Shown here piece by piece: positions 1 through 7,728 of a stretch of DNA of 27,755 nucleotides. Position 1 is the stretch's first letter, and every line of letters starts with the position of its first letter. The notes below the pieces were generated by a model, which did no database searches, was not told where the DNA came from, and saw only the letters and a list, made by a program, of their open reading frames with translations. Both the position numbers and the translations under genes were made by a program. The stretch spans positions 1 through 27,755 of the forward strand of contig JAGWNT010000053.1 in the NCBI GenBank assembly GCA_028871195.1, in the 5' to 3' direction. This DNA is from REEB85 sp018971455. GTDB taxonomy: Bacteria; Pseudomonadota; Alphaproteobacteria; Acetobacterales; Acetobacteraceae.

Positions 1-251
1 ACGCGCATGCCCGGCGCCAGCGTGCGCACCGCCGAGCCGATCTCGATCACCTCTCCGGCGATCTCGTGGCCGAGGATCATCGGCTCGCGCACCCGCACCG
101 TGCCAAAGCCGCCATCGTGGTAGTAATGCAGGTCCGAGCCGCAAATGCCCCCGGCGCGGATGCGCAGCTTCACCTCATGCGCACCAACCGCAGGAACAGC
201 CGCCTCCTCAACCCGAAGATCATGCGCCGCATGGATCACAACCGCCTTCAT
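1..251 (-). CDS. L-idonate 5-dehydrogenase-like zinc alcohol dehydrogenase (5' part only)
   Basis: The first 83 residues of a medium-chain zinc dehydrogenase; the gene continues beyond base 1. Translation begins MKAVVIHAAHDLRVEE and contains GICGSDLHYYHDGGFG (the catalytic-zinc Cys region) followed by EPMILGHEIAGEV, the GHE zinc motif. The double Tyr after SDLH and the following G-F-G are typical of L-idonate 5-dehydrogenases, which oxidise L-idonate to 5-keto-D-gluconate with NAD(P)+. The ATG is preceded by a good GAGGAGTC ribosome-binding site. The family is secure; substrate is inferred because the substrate-binding and Rossmann domains lie outside the window. A sorbitol/xylitol dehydrogenase is the main alternative. 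It lies 93 bp downstream of marR on the same strand with room for its own promoter. Confidence 0.8.
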   Translation of the reverse strand, partial: MKAVVIHAAHDLRVEEAAVPAVGAHEVKLRIRAGGICGSDLHYYHDGGFGTVRVREPMILGHEIAGEVIEIGSAVRTLAPGMR

Positions 252-344
252 CGAAGACTCCTCAAAATCCGCCGATACGACGGCGATCGGTCCAAGCCAT
301 AGACCAATGCCGGCGCCCGTGAAACGGCGGATGCAGAGCGGCGT

Positions 345-791
345 TCACATCGTCGACAGGTCGCGCAGATCGCGCCGCAGACGATCGGCCTCGGCGAGCC
401 GCACCTCGACCGCCGCATGGGTCGCGCACCAGATCGGCACGGCGCGCGCCAGCAGGGCGGCGCCGGGCGGGGTCAGCACCAGGCGCCGGCTGCGCCGGTC
501 TGCCGGATCGGCCGTCTTCTCCACCAGCCCGCGATGTTCCAGCGGTTTGAGGGCGGCGGTCAGCGTGGTGCGATCCATGGCCAGCAGCGACGCCACCGCC
601 CCCATGGCCGGCGGCACGGGCCGGTTCAGCGACATCATCAGCGAGAATTGTCCGTTGGTCAGGCCGAGCGGGCGCAGCGCCTCGTCGAAGCGCCGCGCCA
701 GCGCGCGCGCCGCCCGCTGCGCGTGCAGGCAGAGGCAATGGTCGCGGACATGCAGCGTGGTCTCGAAAGGCACGGGGGCGGCGTTTGACAT
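345..791 (-). CDS. MarR-family winged-helix transcriptional regulator
   Basis: A 148-residue protein of normal MarR length. An N-terminal helix rich in Arg/Ala (dimerisation) is followed by the winged helix-turn-helix at about residues 45-105. The recognition segment VASLLAMDRTTLTAALKPL and the wing KTADPADRRSRRLVLT carry the DxRDxRxxxLT-type signature. It contains several Cys residues near the N-terminus (CLCLHAQR), which could be redox-sensitive, although this is only a possibility. It is divergent from the VOC-domain gene at 899, and a perfect palindrome sits 11 bp upstream of its start, so it probably represses itself and that gene. The effector is unknown. Confidence 0.9.
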   Translation of the reverse strand: MSNAAPVPFETTLHVRDHCLCLHAQRAARALARRFDEALRPLGLTNGQFSLMMSLNRPVPPAMGAVASLLAMDRTTLTAALKPLEHRGLVEKTADPADRRSRRLVLTPPGAALLARAVPIWCATHAAVEVRLAEADRLRRDLRDLSTM

Positions 792-801
792 GCGCTAATA
801 G

Positions 802-815
802 CGTTGATATCAACG
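802..815. promoter_or_regulatory. Perfect 14-bp palindrome, likely MarR operator
   Basis: CGTTGATATCAACG is self-complementary over all 14 bases and lies in the 107-bp gap between the divergent marR and VOC genes. TTGATATCAA-type cores are common MarR-family operators. A TTGACA hexamer at 785-790 (+ strand), followed 17 bases later by TATCAA at 808-813, would place the palindrome over the -10 of a rightward promoter. A TTGACA on the - strand (825-820) with TATTAG (800-795) at a 19-base spacing is a weaker leftward candidate. Assignment to this MarR is by position. Confidence 0.7.
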
Positions 816-898
816 TATATGTCAAGCCCGCGCATCCTCGGCTGCTCAGCCCCACCGCCATTCGCGCCATCGCCGGCATTCAATAAGGAAGAACCGCA

Positions 899-1669
899 AT
901 GACAGAGCATCTCGGCAGGTTCGTCTGGTACGACCTGATGACCACCGACCCGCAAGCCGCGGCGGCCTTCTACGGCGATGTCATCGGGTGGCGGACGCGT
1001 GATTCCGGCCTGCCCGATCGGTCCTACACCATCCTCCTCGCCGGCGAGACGGGTGTCGGCGGGCTGATGGCGCTGCCGCCGGAGGCGTGCGCCGCGGGCG
1101 CCCGGCCGGGATGGAAAGGCTACATTGCCGGCGGCGAGGTCGACAGCGCCGTCGGGCGGGTAAAGCAGGCGGGCGGCACGGTGCATCATGCCCCTGAGGA
1201 TATTCCCGGAATTGGCCGCTTCGCCGTGGTGGCCGACCCGCACGGCGCGGTCTTCACGCTGTTTCACGGCGCCAGCGCGCCGCCGCCGCCGCTCCCACCG
1301 GGCATGCCGGGCACGATCGGCTGGCACGAATTGCAGGCCGGCGACATGGAGAGCGCCTTTGCCTTCTACAGCACGCTGTTCGGCTGGACGAAGGACCACG
1401 CCTTCGACATGGGTGCGATGGGCGCCTACCAGATCTTCGCGCAGGGCGGCGTGCCGATCGGCGGCATGATGACCAGATCCGCCGCGGTGCCGATGCCGTT
1501 CTGGCTCTATTATTTCAACGTCGATGCCATCGATGCCGCCGTCGCGCGGACGACGGAGCGGGGCGGCGCCCTGATCAACGGGCCGATGGAGGTGCCCGGC
1601 GGCCTCTGGGTCGCCCAGTGCCGCGACCCGCAGGGCGCCATGTTCGCCATGGTGGCGCCGCGGCGCTGA
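899..1669 (+). CDS. Tandem VOC-domain protein (glyoxalase/bleomycin-resistance superfamily)
   Basis: A 256-residue protein made of two VOC modules. Module 1 (about residues 5-122) starts RFVWYDLMTTDPQAAAAFYG and ends FAVVADPHGAVFTLFHG. Module 2 (about 135-254) starts IGWHELQAGDMESAFAFYS and ends WVAQCRDPQGAMFAMVAP. This two-module layout matches the COG3324-like glyoxalase-related proteins, often annotated as a hydroxylase or antibiotic-resistance protein, whose substrates are mostly unknown. A Pro-rich linker (PPPPLPPG) joins the modules. An AAGGAAG ribosome-binding site lies just before the ATG. It is divergent from marR and presumably under its control, suggesting a role in detoxifying a small hydrophobic or electrophilic compound. 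The reaction cannot be read from the sequence. Confidence 0.88.
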   Translation: MTEHLGRFVWYDLMTTDPQAAAAFYGDVIGWRTRDSGLPDRSYTILLAGETGVGGLMALPPEACAAGARPGWKGYIAGGEVDSAVGRVKQAGGTVHHAPEDIPGIGRFAVVADPHGAVFTLFHGASAPPPPLPPGMPGTIGWHELQAGDMESAFAFYSTLFGWTKDHAFDMGAMGAYQIFAQGGVPIGGMMTRSAAVPMPFWLYYFNVDAIDAAVARTTERGGALINGPMEVPGGLWVAQCRDPQGAMFAMVAPRR

Positions 1670-1816
1670 CCGCGCGCGCCCGGGCGGCCGCGCACGGGCC
1701 GGGATTGCCTCGCGCGGCGCGGCGCGGCAGGCTCGGGGAATGGCCGTATTCGTCTGCCCGACCCCCGGCGGGGAGAATCGCGAGCGCCTGAGCAGTCGGC
1801 GCATCGCCGTGGCGCC

Positions 1817-2176
1817 ATGTTGAACGCGCTCACGCTGCTGGTGCTGTGCCAGTTTGCCGGGGAGGTGATCGCCCGCTTCATCGGGCTGCCGATTCCAGGC
1901 CCGGTGGTCGGCATGGTGCTGCTGCTCGCGGGACTGGTGCTGCGCGAGCGCTACAACGGCGCCGCCCCGCCGGCCGAGCTGCGCAGCACCGCGGGCGGGC
2001 TGCTTTCGCACCTCTCGCTGCTCTTCGTGCCGGCCGGCGTCGGCGTGGTCACGCAGCTCGGCGTGGTCGGGCGCAACCTGCTGCCGATCGCCGTCGCCAT
2101 TGTGGTTTCCACCTTCCTCGGCCTCGTGGTCACCGGCTGGGTGATGCAGCGCCTGTCGCGGGCCGAGGATCTGTAG
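1817..2176 (+). CDS. lrgA: CidA/LrgA family membrane protein
   Basis: A 119-residue integral membrane protein with four hydrophobic segments. The signature GLPIPGPVVGMVLLLAGLVL at about residues 23-42 is diagnostic of CidA/LrgA. The second half, LFVPAGVGVVTQ, matches the conserved family core. LrgA/CidA proteins are holin-like small membrane proteins that act with LrgB/CidB partners; roles reported in other bacteria include control of murein hydrolase activity, programmed lysis, and export of pyruvate or other metabolites. The lrgB homologue follows two bases after the stop, so the two are co-transcribed. No strong ribosome-binding site precedes the ATG. The 147-bp upstream gap holds only GC-rich sequence with no recognisable site. 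Confidence 0.9.
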   Translation: MLNALTLLVLCQFAGEVIARFIGLPIPGPVVGMVLLLAGLVLRERYNGAAPPAELRSTAGGLLSHLSLLFVPAGVGVVTQLGVVGRNLLPIAVAIVVSTFLGLVVTGWVMQRLSRAEDL

Positions 2177-2178
2177 CG

Positions 2179-2898
2179 GTGGACAAGCTGTTCCATCTCT
2201 GGGTCTATCTGGAAACCACGCCGCTGCTGGGCCTGGCCGCGACACTCGTCGTCTACCGCTTCGCCGTGATGGCGAGCCGGGCGGCCGGCGGGCATATCCT
2301 GGCCAATCCGGTGCTGCTTTCCATCGGCACGCTGGTGCTTCTTCTGCTGGCCACCGGCACGCCCTATGCCGCCTATTTCCAGGGCGCGCAGTACATCCAC
2401 TTCCTGCTCGGCCCGGCCACGGTGGCGCTCGCCCTGCCGATGTACTCCAATCTCGCGCGCATCCGCCGCTCGGCCGGCGCCATTCTGCCCGCCATTCTCG
2501 CCGGGTCGGCCACCGCCTCCCTCAGCGCCATGCTGATCGCCCGCGCCCTCGGCGCGCCGCGCGAGGTGGTGGTGTCGGTGGCGGTGAAATCGGTCACCAC
2601 GCCGATTGCCATGGGCATCGCCGAGCAGATCGGCGGCGACCCGTCGCTGGCCGCGGCCTTCGTGCTGATCACCGGAGTCTCCGCCATCCTCCTTGCCGGC
2701 CCTTCCCTGTGGCTGGCCGGCATCCGCGACCCGCGCGCCCGGGGCCTGGCCGGCGGCACCGCCGGGCACGGGCTGGTCACCGCCCACATGCTGCTCACCT
2801 CGGAGACGGCCGGCGCCTTCGGCGGGCTGGCGATCGGGCTGAACGGACTGATCACCGCCATCATCGTGCCGCTGCTGGCGACGCTGGTCGTCCGATAG
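2179..2898 (+). CDS. lrgB: LrgB/CidB family membrane protein
   Basis: A 239-residue polytopic membrane protein. The GTG start is chosen because it lies two bases after the lrgA stop and gives the normal family length; the open frame extends upstream only as a shadow of lrgA. Family hallmarks are the LGPATVALALPMY block near residue 78, the VAVKSVTTPIAMGIAEQIGG block near 135 (the most conserved LrgB motif), and the terminal GTAGHGLVTAHML segment followed by a last hydrophobic helix. It works with LrgA at the inner membrane. It is followed by a strong hairpin shared with the convergent aminotransferase gene. Confidence 0.92.
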   Translation: MDKLFHLWVYLETTPLLGLAATLVVYRFAVMASRAAGGHILANPVLLSIGTLVLLLLATGTPYAAYFQGAQYIHFLLGPATVALALPMYSNLARIRRSAGAILPAILAGSATASLSAMLIARALGAPREVVVSVAVKSVTTPIAMGIAEQIGGDPSLAAAFVLITGVSAILLAGPSLWLAGIRDPRARGLAGGTAGHGLVTAHMLLTSETAGAFGGLAIGLNGLITAIIVPLLATLVVR

Positions 2899-2941
2899 GG
2901 CCCCGGCCTCCTGGAGAATCGATGTTTTCCAGAGCACGTCC

Positions 2942-2971
2942 ATCCGACCTGACGATTCCATCAGGTCGGAT
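2942..2971. terminator. Perfect 11-bp hairpin between convergent genes; possible dispersed palindromic element
   Basis: ATCCGACCTGA (2942-2952), loop CGATTCCA, then TCAGGTCGGAT (2961-2971). Flanking AGAGCACG (left) and CGCGCTTT (right) extend the pairing at 6 of 8 positions around a small TCC bulge, and the right arm runs into the stop codon of the aminotransferase. There is no long T-run on either side, so it may stop transcription poorly on its own. The size and composition resemble the extragenic palindromes scattered through many alphaproteobacterial genomes. No second copy is present in this window. Confidence 0.6.
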
Positions 2972-2977
2972 CGCGCT

Positions 2978-4138
2978 TTAGCGCCAGCGCGCCAGCCGCG
3001 CCGCCGCCTCGGCCATGTCGGCCTCCGGCCCGCAATAGCTGAAGCGGATGAACCCGCGGCCGCGCTCGCGATCGAAATCCACCCCGGGCGATGCCGCAAC
3101 GCCCGCCTCCGCCAGCATGCGGCGGCAGAAATCCTCGCTGTCATTGGTCCGCGCCGAGACGTCGGCATAGAGGTAGAAGGCGCCCTCGGCCGGGCTCGGC
3201 GTCGGGAAGCCGGCGGCCGGCAGCGCGGCCAGCAGCAGGTCGCGCGAGCGGCGATAGCGCGCCACGTTGGCCTGCAACTCGGTGGTGCACCCGAATGCCG
3301 CCTCCGCGGCGATCTGGGCGATGTGCGGCGCGCTGATGAACAGATTCTGCGCCAGACATTCGACCGGTCGCAGCAGATCCTCCGGCAGCACCATCCAGCC
3401 GATACGCCAGCCCGTCATGCTGAAGTATTTCGAAAAGCTGTTGATCACCACGGCCGATTTGCTGAATGCCGCGGCACTGCTGAGCGGCACGTCATAGTTC
3501 AGCCCGTGATAGATCTCGTCGCTGATCAGGCGCACGCCATGGCGGTCGCACCAGATCGCGATGGCGGCGAGTTCGTCGGGATGCAGCATGGTGCCGGCGG
3601 GGTTGCACGGGCTGGCGACGATCAGCCCGTCGGGCAGCGGATCGAGCGCCTCGAGCATGGCGATGCTGGGCTGGAAGCGTGTCGTCGGCCCGGAGGGCAG
3701 CAGCACCGGCTGCATGCCGAGCGCGGTCAGGATGTTGACGTAGGGCGGGTAGAAGGGCGCTGCCATGGCGATGCGGTCGCCCGGATTGAAGGCGGCGAGG
3801 AAGGCGAGCGGGAACGCGCCCGACGCCCCCATCGTCACCGCCACGCGCGCCGGCGCGATGTCGATGCCGTACCACTCCTGGCTATGCCGGGCGATGCGCG
3901 CGCGCAGGGACGCCCGCCCCAACGCCTCGGTGTAGCCCATCGCCGCCCCGCCGCCGAGGGCAGCCTGCACCGCCGCCACTGCGCCGGCGGGCGCACCGGT
4001 GCCGGGCTGGCCGACCTCCATGCGGATGACGTGGGCCGCACCGGGCGGCAGCGCCGCCTGGGCGGCATTGGCCGCGGCGATCACGTCCATGACGATGAAA
4101 GGCGGCGCCGCGGCGCCCCGGCCGACCTTCAGCGCCAT
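2978..4138 (-). CDS. Class I/II PLP-dependent aminotransferase
   Basis: A 386-residue fold-type I aminotransferase of the aspartate-aminotransferase family. Visible motifs are RMEVGQPGTGAP (substrate-end glycine loop, about 39-50), MGASGAF (phosphate/PLP contact, about 103-109), SPCNPAGT (Asn179), LISDEIYHGL (Asp207 and Tyr210), SFSKYFSMTGWRIGW with the Schiff-base Lys237, and a C-terminal FIRFSY with the carboxylate-binding Arg. All catalytic residues are present. The start overlaps the stop of the upstream GGT-like gene by one base (TGATG), so translation is coupled. Substrate preference cannot be assigned; the gene could handle an amino acid released by the neighbouring hydrolase, which is inference from context. 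Confidence 0.9.
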   Translation of the reverse strand: MALKVGRGAAAPPFIVMDVIAAANAAQAALPPGAAHVIRMEVGQPGTGAPAGAVAAVQAALGGGAAMGYTEALGRASLRARIARHSQEWYGIDIAPARVAVTMGASGAFPLAFLAAFNPGDRIAMAAPFYPPYVNILTALGMQPVLLPSGPTTRFQPSIAMLEALDPLPDGLIVASPCNPAGTMLHPDELAAIAIWCDRHGVRLISDEIYHGLNYDVPLSSAAAFSKSAVVINSFSKYFSMTGWRIGWMVLPEDLLRPVECLAQNLFISAPHIAQIAAEAAFGCTTELQANVARYRRSRDLLLAALPAAGFPTPSPAEGAFYLYADVSARTNDSEDFCRRMLAEAGVAASPGVDFDRERGRGFIRFSYCGPEADMAEAAARLARWR

Positions 4139-5559
4139 CAGTTGCTGCCGGCGGCGAGCCCCGCGCCGCGCGGATCGGTCGCCCAGCCGCAACTGCCGTT
4201 CTCGCCGGGGCGATATTGGCTGCACGCAATGATGTTGGCGCGGCCCGGCCCCGGCACGGCGCCCGGCGCCGGCTGCGACCGGCCGGCACCTCCCGCCAGC
4301 GCCTGCATCATTCCCGCCGCGGTGGCCAGAGGTGCCCCTTCCTGGCCGGAACTCGCCACGGCGGCGCGGAAGGCGTGGACATTGGGGTTGTAGGCGATCG
4401 CCGCGCTGAGCAGGGGCGGCGGGAAGGCGGATGGCGAGGCCGCCAGCACCATGCCGGTACTGGGCGCGATGCGCCCGGTGCCGAACAGATTGTCCATGGT
4501 CAGCGCGCAGGCCACGGCATTGCCGTTGCGGTCGAGCACGGCAAAGCTGGTGGAGGCGGGCAGGGCGGGCAGGCCGGCGGCGGCCACATTGCCGGCCAGG
4601 ATCGCCTGCGGCGTGATCCCGCCTTGGCGCCACCGCGCGGCGGCGGCCAAGGCCCGCGCCGTTGCCGCCGCGTCATCAGCGGGGTTGGCGCGCAGCGCCT
4701 GGAAGGCGGCGGCGGCGGCCAGCCCGCCATCGGCTGGCGGGGGCAGGAAAGCGACCAGATCATGCCCCGGCGCAGGCACGGTCAGCGGGGCTGTCACTTG
4801 CGGCAGGGCCGCGCGCAGATCGGCGATGGTGAAGCTGCCGCCGGCCTGCCTGGCGGCGTCCGCCACGCGGCGGCCCAGCACGCCCTGATAGAGGTCGCCC
4901 ACGCCGGCGACGCGGATTTGCGCCAGCGTGGCGCCCAGCTCGGGTTGCGCAAGGGGCGCGCCATCGGCCAGCGGGCGGCCGGCGCGGAAGAAGATGCGGT
5001 CCGCCTCGGGGTCGGCCGCCAACGGGCCGGCGACGACGGCGAGATCGCTGACCAGCGCGCGGCTGGCCGGAACACCGAAGCGCGCCAGGCGTTCGGCGGG
5101 GCTGACCAGCGTCTCGAAAGGCTGGCTGCCGTCGCGGGCATGCAGCGCGTAGAGCCCGCGCGCCAGCATCGGCACCGCGGCCGGGCGCGACGAGCCCGCC
5201 GTGCTGGCCGGTGCGCGCGGGGTGAACAGCACCGCCACCGGCCCGTCCTTGCCCGCGGCACCGGCGCGCCAGGACAGGCACGCCCCTCCGCCGCCCAGCC
5301 CGGCCCGGGAGGGCAGCGTCACGGCCAGCGCGAAGCCCAGCGCCACCGCCGCATCGGCGGCATTGCCGCCGGCCGACAGCACCCCGCGTGCCACCAGTGC
5401 CGCCTGCGGCTCGTCAGCCGCGACGGCGCCGAGGAACCCGCTGATATGGCCGACCTGCCCGGCGGGAGGCGCGCTGGGCCCGAACATCGAACAGCCCGAG
5501 GTCGCCATCGCGCAGGCGAGCAAGACGCTGAGCGAGCGAGCCTGTATGCTGCCGCGCAT
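4138..5559 (-). CDS. Gamma-glutamyltransferase-family lipoprotein with an altered nucleophile position
   Basis: 473 residues, shorter than the usual 550-590 of GGTs. The N-terminus MRGSIQARSLSVLLACAMAT followed by SGC gives a lipoprotein signal with likely lipidated Cys23, although the -3 residue is Thr. GGT family blocks are present in order: VLSAGGNAADAAVALGFALA (60-78), GLGGGGAC (87-94), FTPRAPA (112-118), GLYALH (135-140) and the FTIADL block near 243. The region that normally reads TTH before the autoprocessing and catalytic Thr is here ASTSFAVLD, so the nucleophile position aligns with Ser336, with Thr337 next. FGTG and SSGQEG (oxyanion region) are kept. It may be a Ser-type or inactive relative. 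An alternative ATG lies 15 bases upstream (5572-5574). It overlaps the divergent M48 gene. Confidence 0.78.
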   Translation of the reverse strand: MRGSIQARSLSVLLACAMATSGCSMFGPSAPPAGQVGHISGFLGAVAADEPQAALVARGVLSAGGNAADAAVALGFALAVTLPSRAGLGGGGACLSWRAGAAGKDGPVAVLFTPRAPASTAGSSRPAAVPMLARGLYALHARDGSQPFETLVSPAERLARFGVPASRALVSDLAVVAGPLAADPEADRIFFRAGRPLADGAPLAQPELGATLAQIRVAGVGDLYQGVLGRRVADAARQAGGSFTIADLRAALPQVTAPLTVPAPGHDLVAFLPPPADGGLAAAAAFQALRANPADDAAATARALAAAARWRQGGITPQAILAGNVAAAGLPALPASTSFAVLDRNGNAVACALTMDNLFGTGRIAPSTGMVLAASPSAFPPPLLSAAIAYNPNVHAFRAAVASSGQEGAPLATAAGMMQALAGGAGRSQPAPGAVPGPGRANIIACSQYRPGENGSCGWATDPRGAGLAAGSN

Positions 5560-6943
5560 GGCCGAGCCGCTCATCCAGCCCGCCCGCCGTCGCGACCTGC
5601 TGCTGCTGGCCGCCTCATCGCTCGTTCGGCCGGTTCCGGCCGCGGCGCAGGTGGGTGGAGCGGCGGCCGGGGCGCGCCTGGTGATCATCCGCGACGCGGA
5701 AACCGAAACGCTGCTGCGCAATTTCGCCAACCCCCTGTTTCGTGCGGCCGGGGTGGATCCCGCCCTGGTGCGGATCGTGATCCTCCGCGACGCTGCCATA
5801 AACTCGTTCGTAGCCACCGGCAACCGGCTCTTCATCACCACCGGCCTGCTGATGCAGGCCCGCTCGGCGCTGGAGGTTGTCGGCGTGCTGGCCCACGAGA
5901 CCGGCCACATCGCTGGCGGCCATCTCGCGCGGCTGCCGGAGGCCCAGCGCAACGCGCTGATCGAGTCCGTTGCCGCCCTGCTCATCGGCGTCGCCGCCGG
6001 CGTCGCCAGCGGCAACGCGGCCGGGTTCGGCGCCGCCCTCGGCGCTCAGCAGATGGCGCTGCGCGGCTATCTTTCCTTCACCCGTGGCATGGAGGCCTCG
6101 GCCGATCAGGCGGCGCTGACCTTCCTCGACCGGCTGCACTGGTCGGCCCGCGGCCTGCTTGCGATGTTCGACCGGCTGCAGAACGAGGAGGCGCTGCTGT
6201 CGGACGAGCAGGATCCCTATCTGCTCACCCACCCGCTGACCAGCGCGCGCATCGCGGCGGTGCAGGACCATGTCGATCACAGCCCGTGGAGCAACGCGAA
6301 GCTCCCGGCCGGCTTCGAACGACGCTTCGCCATGGTGCGGGCCAAGCTGCACGGCTTCCTCGACTCCGGCGCGGCGACGCTGGCGCGCATCCCGGCCGCC
6401 GACGCAACACCCCCCGCGCGCTATGCCCGCGCCATCGCCCTCTACCGGCTCGGCCACACCGCACCGGCCCTGGCCCTGCTCGACGGGCTGCTGCGCGACG
6501 ATCCTTCCAGCCCCTGGCTCAACGAGCTCAAGGGGCAAATCCTGTTCGATGCCGGCCAGGTGCGCGCCGCCCTCGTGCCCTACCGGACCGCGATTCGCCT
6601 GGCGCCCGACCAGCCGTTGATCCGCGCCGCCCTCGGCCGCGCGCTGATCGAGACCGGCGACCGTACGCTGCTGCCCGAGGCAGTGCAGCAACTCCAGACG
6701 GCACTGGACGCGGCGCGCGGCGATGCCGATACATGGCGCAGCCTCGGCACCGCCTGGGGGCGGCTCGGCAATATCGGCCAAGCCGATCTCGCACTCGCCG
6801 AGGAGGCGTTGCTCAATGGCGATGTTCCGGCCGCCCACCGGCTTGCCGGGCAGGCGGTGGCCAGGCTGCCGCCCGGTCCGGCGCGGCTGCGGGCGCAGGA
6901 TATCGGCAACGCGGTGAAGCGGGCGAACCGCGAAGGGTTCTGA
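5546..6943 (+). CDS. M48-family metalloprotease with helical-repeat (TPR-like) tail, BepA-like
   Basis: 465 residues from the first ATG (5546); an ATG at 5558 is equally possible and leaves a clean signal peptide. The N-terminus has an ARRRDLLLLAASSLV stretch ending PAAAQ, a signal sequence with a twin-arginine-like start. The M48 core follows: VLAHETGHIAGGH with the zinc motif HETGH at residues 117-121, and MEASADQAA with the third ligand Glu183. From about residue 270 to the end there are TPR-like helix pairs (ARAIALYRLGHTAPALALLD, VPYRTAIRLAPDQPLIRAAL, LGTAWGRLGNIGQADLALAE). This matches the BepA/YfgC periplasmic protease-chaperones involved in outer-membrane protein quality control. The dsbA-like gene follows after 17 bases. 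Confidence 0.9.
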   Translation: MLPRMAEPLIQPARRRDLLLLAASSLVRPVPAAAQVGGAAAGARLVIIRDAETETLLRNFANPLFRAAGVDPALVRIVILRDAAINSFVATGNRLFITTGLLMQARSALEVVGVLAHETGHIAGGHLARLPEAQRNALIESVAALLIGVAAGVASGNAAGFGAALGAQQMALRGYLSFTRGMEASADQAALTFLDRLHWSARGLLAMFDRLQNEEALLSDEQDPYLLTHPLTSARIAAVQDHVDHSPWSNAKLPAGFERRFAMVRAKLHGFLDSGAATLARIPAADATPPARYARAIALYRLGHTAPALALLDGLLRDDPSSPWLNELKGQILFDAGQVRAALVPYRTAIRLAPDQPLIRAALGRALIETGDRTLLPEAVQQLQTALDAARGDADTWRSLGTAWGRLGNIGQADLALAEEALLNGDVPAAHRLAGQAVARLPPGPARLRAQDIGNAVKRANREGF

Positions 6944-6960
6944 TCAAGAGGTTTTCTTTC

Positions 6961-7728
6961 ATGAAGTGTCGTGCCGCCATCCTGCTCGTTGCCTTGATGC
7001 TTGCCATCCCGCGCGCGGCGCCCCTGGCACAGCCGGCGCCGGGGCAATCACCGGCCGCCAGCAGCTTCAGCGCGGCCCAGCGCGCCGAAATCGTGCAGAT
7101 CCTGCGCGACGCGCTGAAATCGGACCCTTCCATCCTGCGCGACGCGGTCACCGCGCTCCAGCAGGATGACGGCCGCCAGCAGGCGCAGGCGACGCAGGCG
7201 CGCCTGCAATCCTTCGCCCCCGAACTGACCCGCACGCCGGGCGACCCGACCGCCGGCAATCCGCGCGGCGACGTCACGCTGGTCGAGTTCTACGACGTGC
7301 GCTGTCCCTATTGCCGCAGCATGCGCCCGGTGCTGGCCCGGCTCCTGACGCAGGACCGCAAGATCCGGGTGGTCTACAAGGACATCCCGATCCTCGGCCC
7401 GGGCAGCGTGCTGGCGGCCCGGGCGGTTCTGGCGGCCGCCCGCCAGGGCGCCTACCAGAAGCTGCACGACACGTTGATGGACGGCACCCCCAACATCACC
7501 GAGGCGGTGATCCAGAAGGCCGCCGAGGCCGACGGGCTGAACTGGAAGCGCCTGCGCGCCGACATGGATGCCCCCGCGATCCAGGCCCGCATCGACGCCA
7601 ATCTGCGCCTCGCGGCCGCTCTCCATATCGAGGGAACCCCGGCCTATGTGATCGGCGACACGCTCCTGCCGGGGGCCGTCTCGCTCGCCGATCTGCAACA
7701 TGCCGTGGCAGTGGCGCGTGCCCGCTGA
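6961..7728 (+). CDS. DsbA-family thiol:disulfide oxidoreductase (periplasmic)
   Basis: 255 residues. A signal peptide (MKCRAAILLVALMLAIPRAA) precedes a helical, Gln-rich N-terminal region (about 35-90), as in Com1/ScsC-like DsbA proteins. The thioredoxin-fold part begins VTLVEFYDVRCPYCRSM with the active site Cys115-Pro-Tyr-Cys118, and the cis-Pro loop is IEGTPAYVIGD. It forms or isomerises disulfides in exported proteins; the N-terminal helical segment may serve in oligomerisation, as in isomerase-type relatives, though this is inferred. AAGAGG lies about nine bases before the chosen ATG. It probably forms an operon with the upstream M48 protease and the downstream membrane protein, which starts within its 3' end. 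Confidence 0.9.
   Translation: MKCRAAILLVALMLAIPRAAPLAQPAPGQSPAASSFSAAQRAEIVQILRDALKSDPSILRDAVTALQQDDGRQQAQATQARLQSFAPELTRTPGDPTAGNPRGDVTLVEFYDVRCPYCRSMRPVLARLLTQDRKIRVVYKDIPILGPGSVLAARAVLAAARQGAYQKLHDTLMDGTPNITEAVIQKAAEADGLNWKRLRADMDAPAIQARIDANLRLAAALHIEGTPAYVIGDTLLPGAVSLADLQHAVAVARAR

Noticed and set aside
659..2245. 528-codon - strand open frame across the VOC and lrgA region
   Set aside because: Antisense to well-supported genes and compositionally a shadow.
4216..6960. Upstream 900+ codons of a long + strand open frame ending at 7728
   Set aside because: Only the last 255 codons (from 6961) encode a protein (DsbA-like). The rest is Gly/Arg/His-rich antisense shadow of the GGT-like gene and an out-of-frame shadow of the M48 gene, as expected at this GC content.
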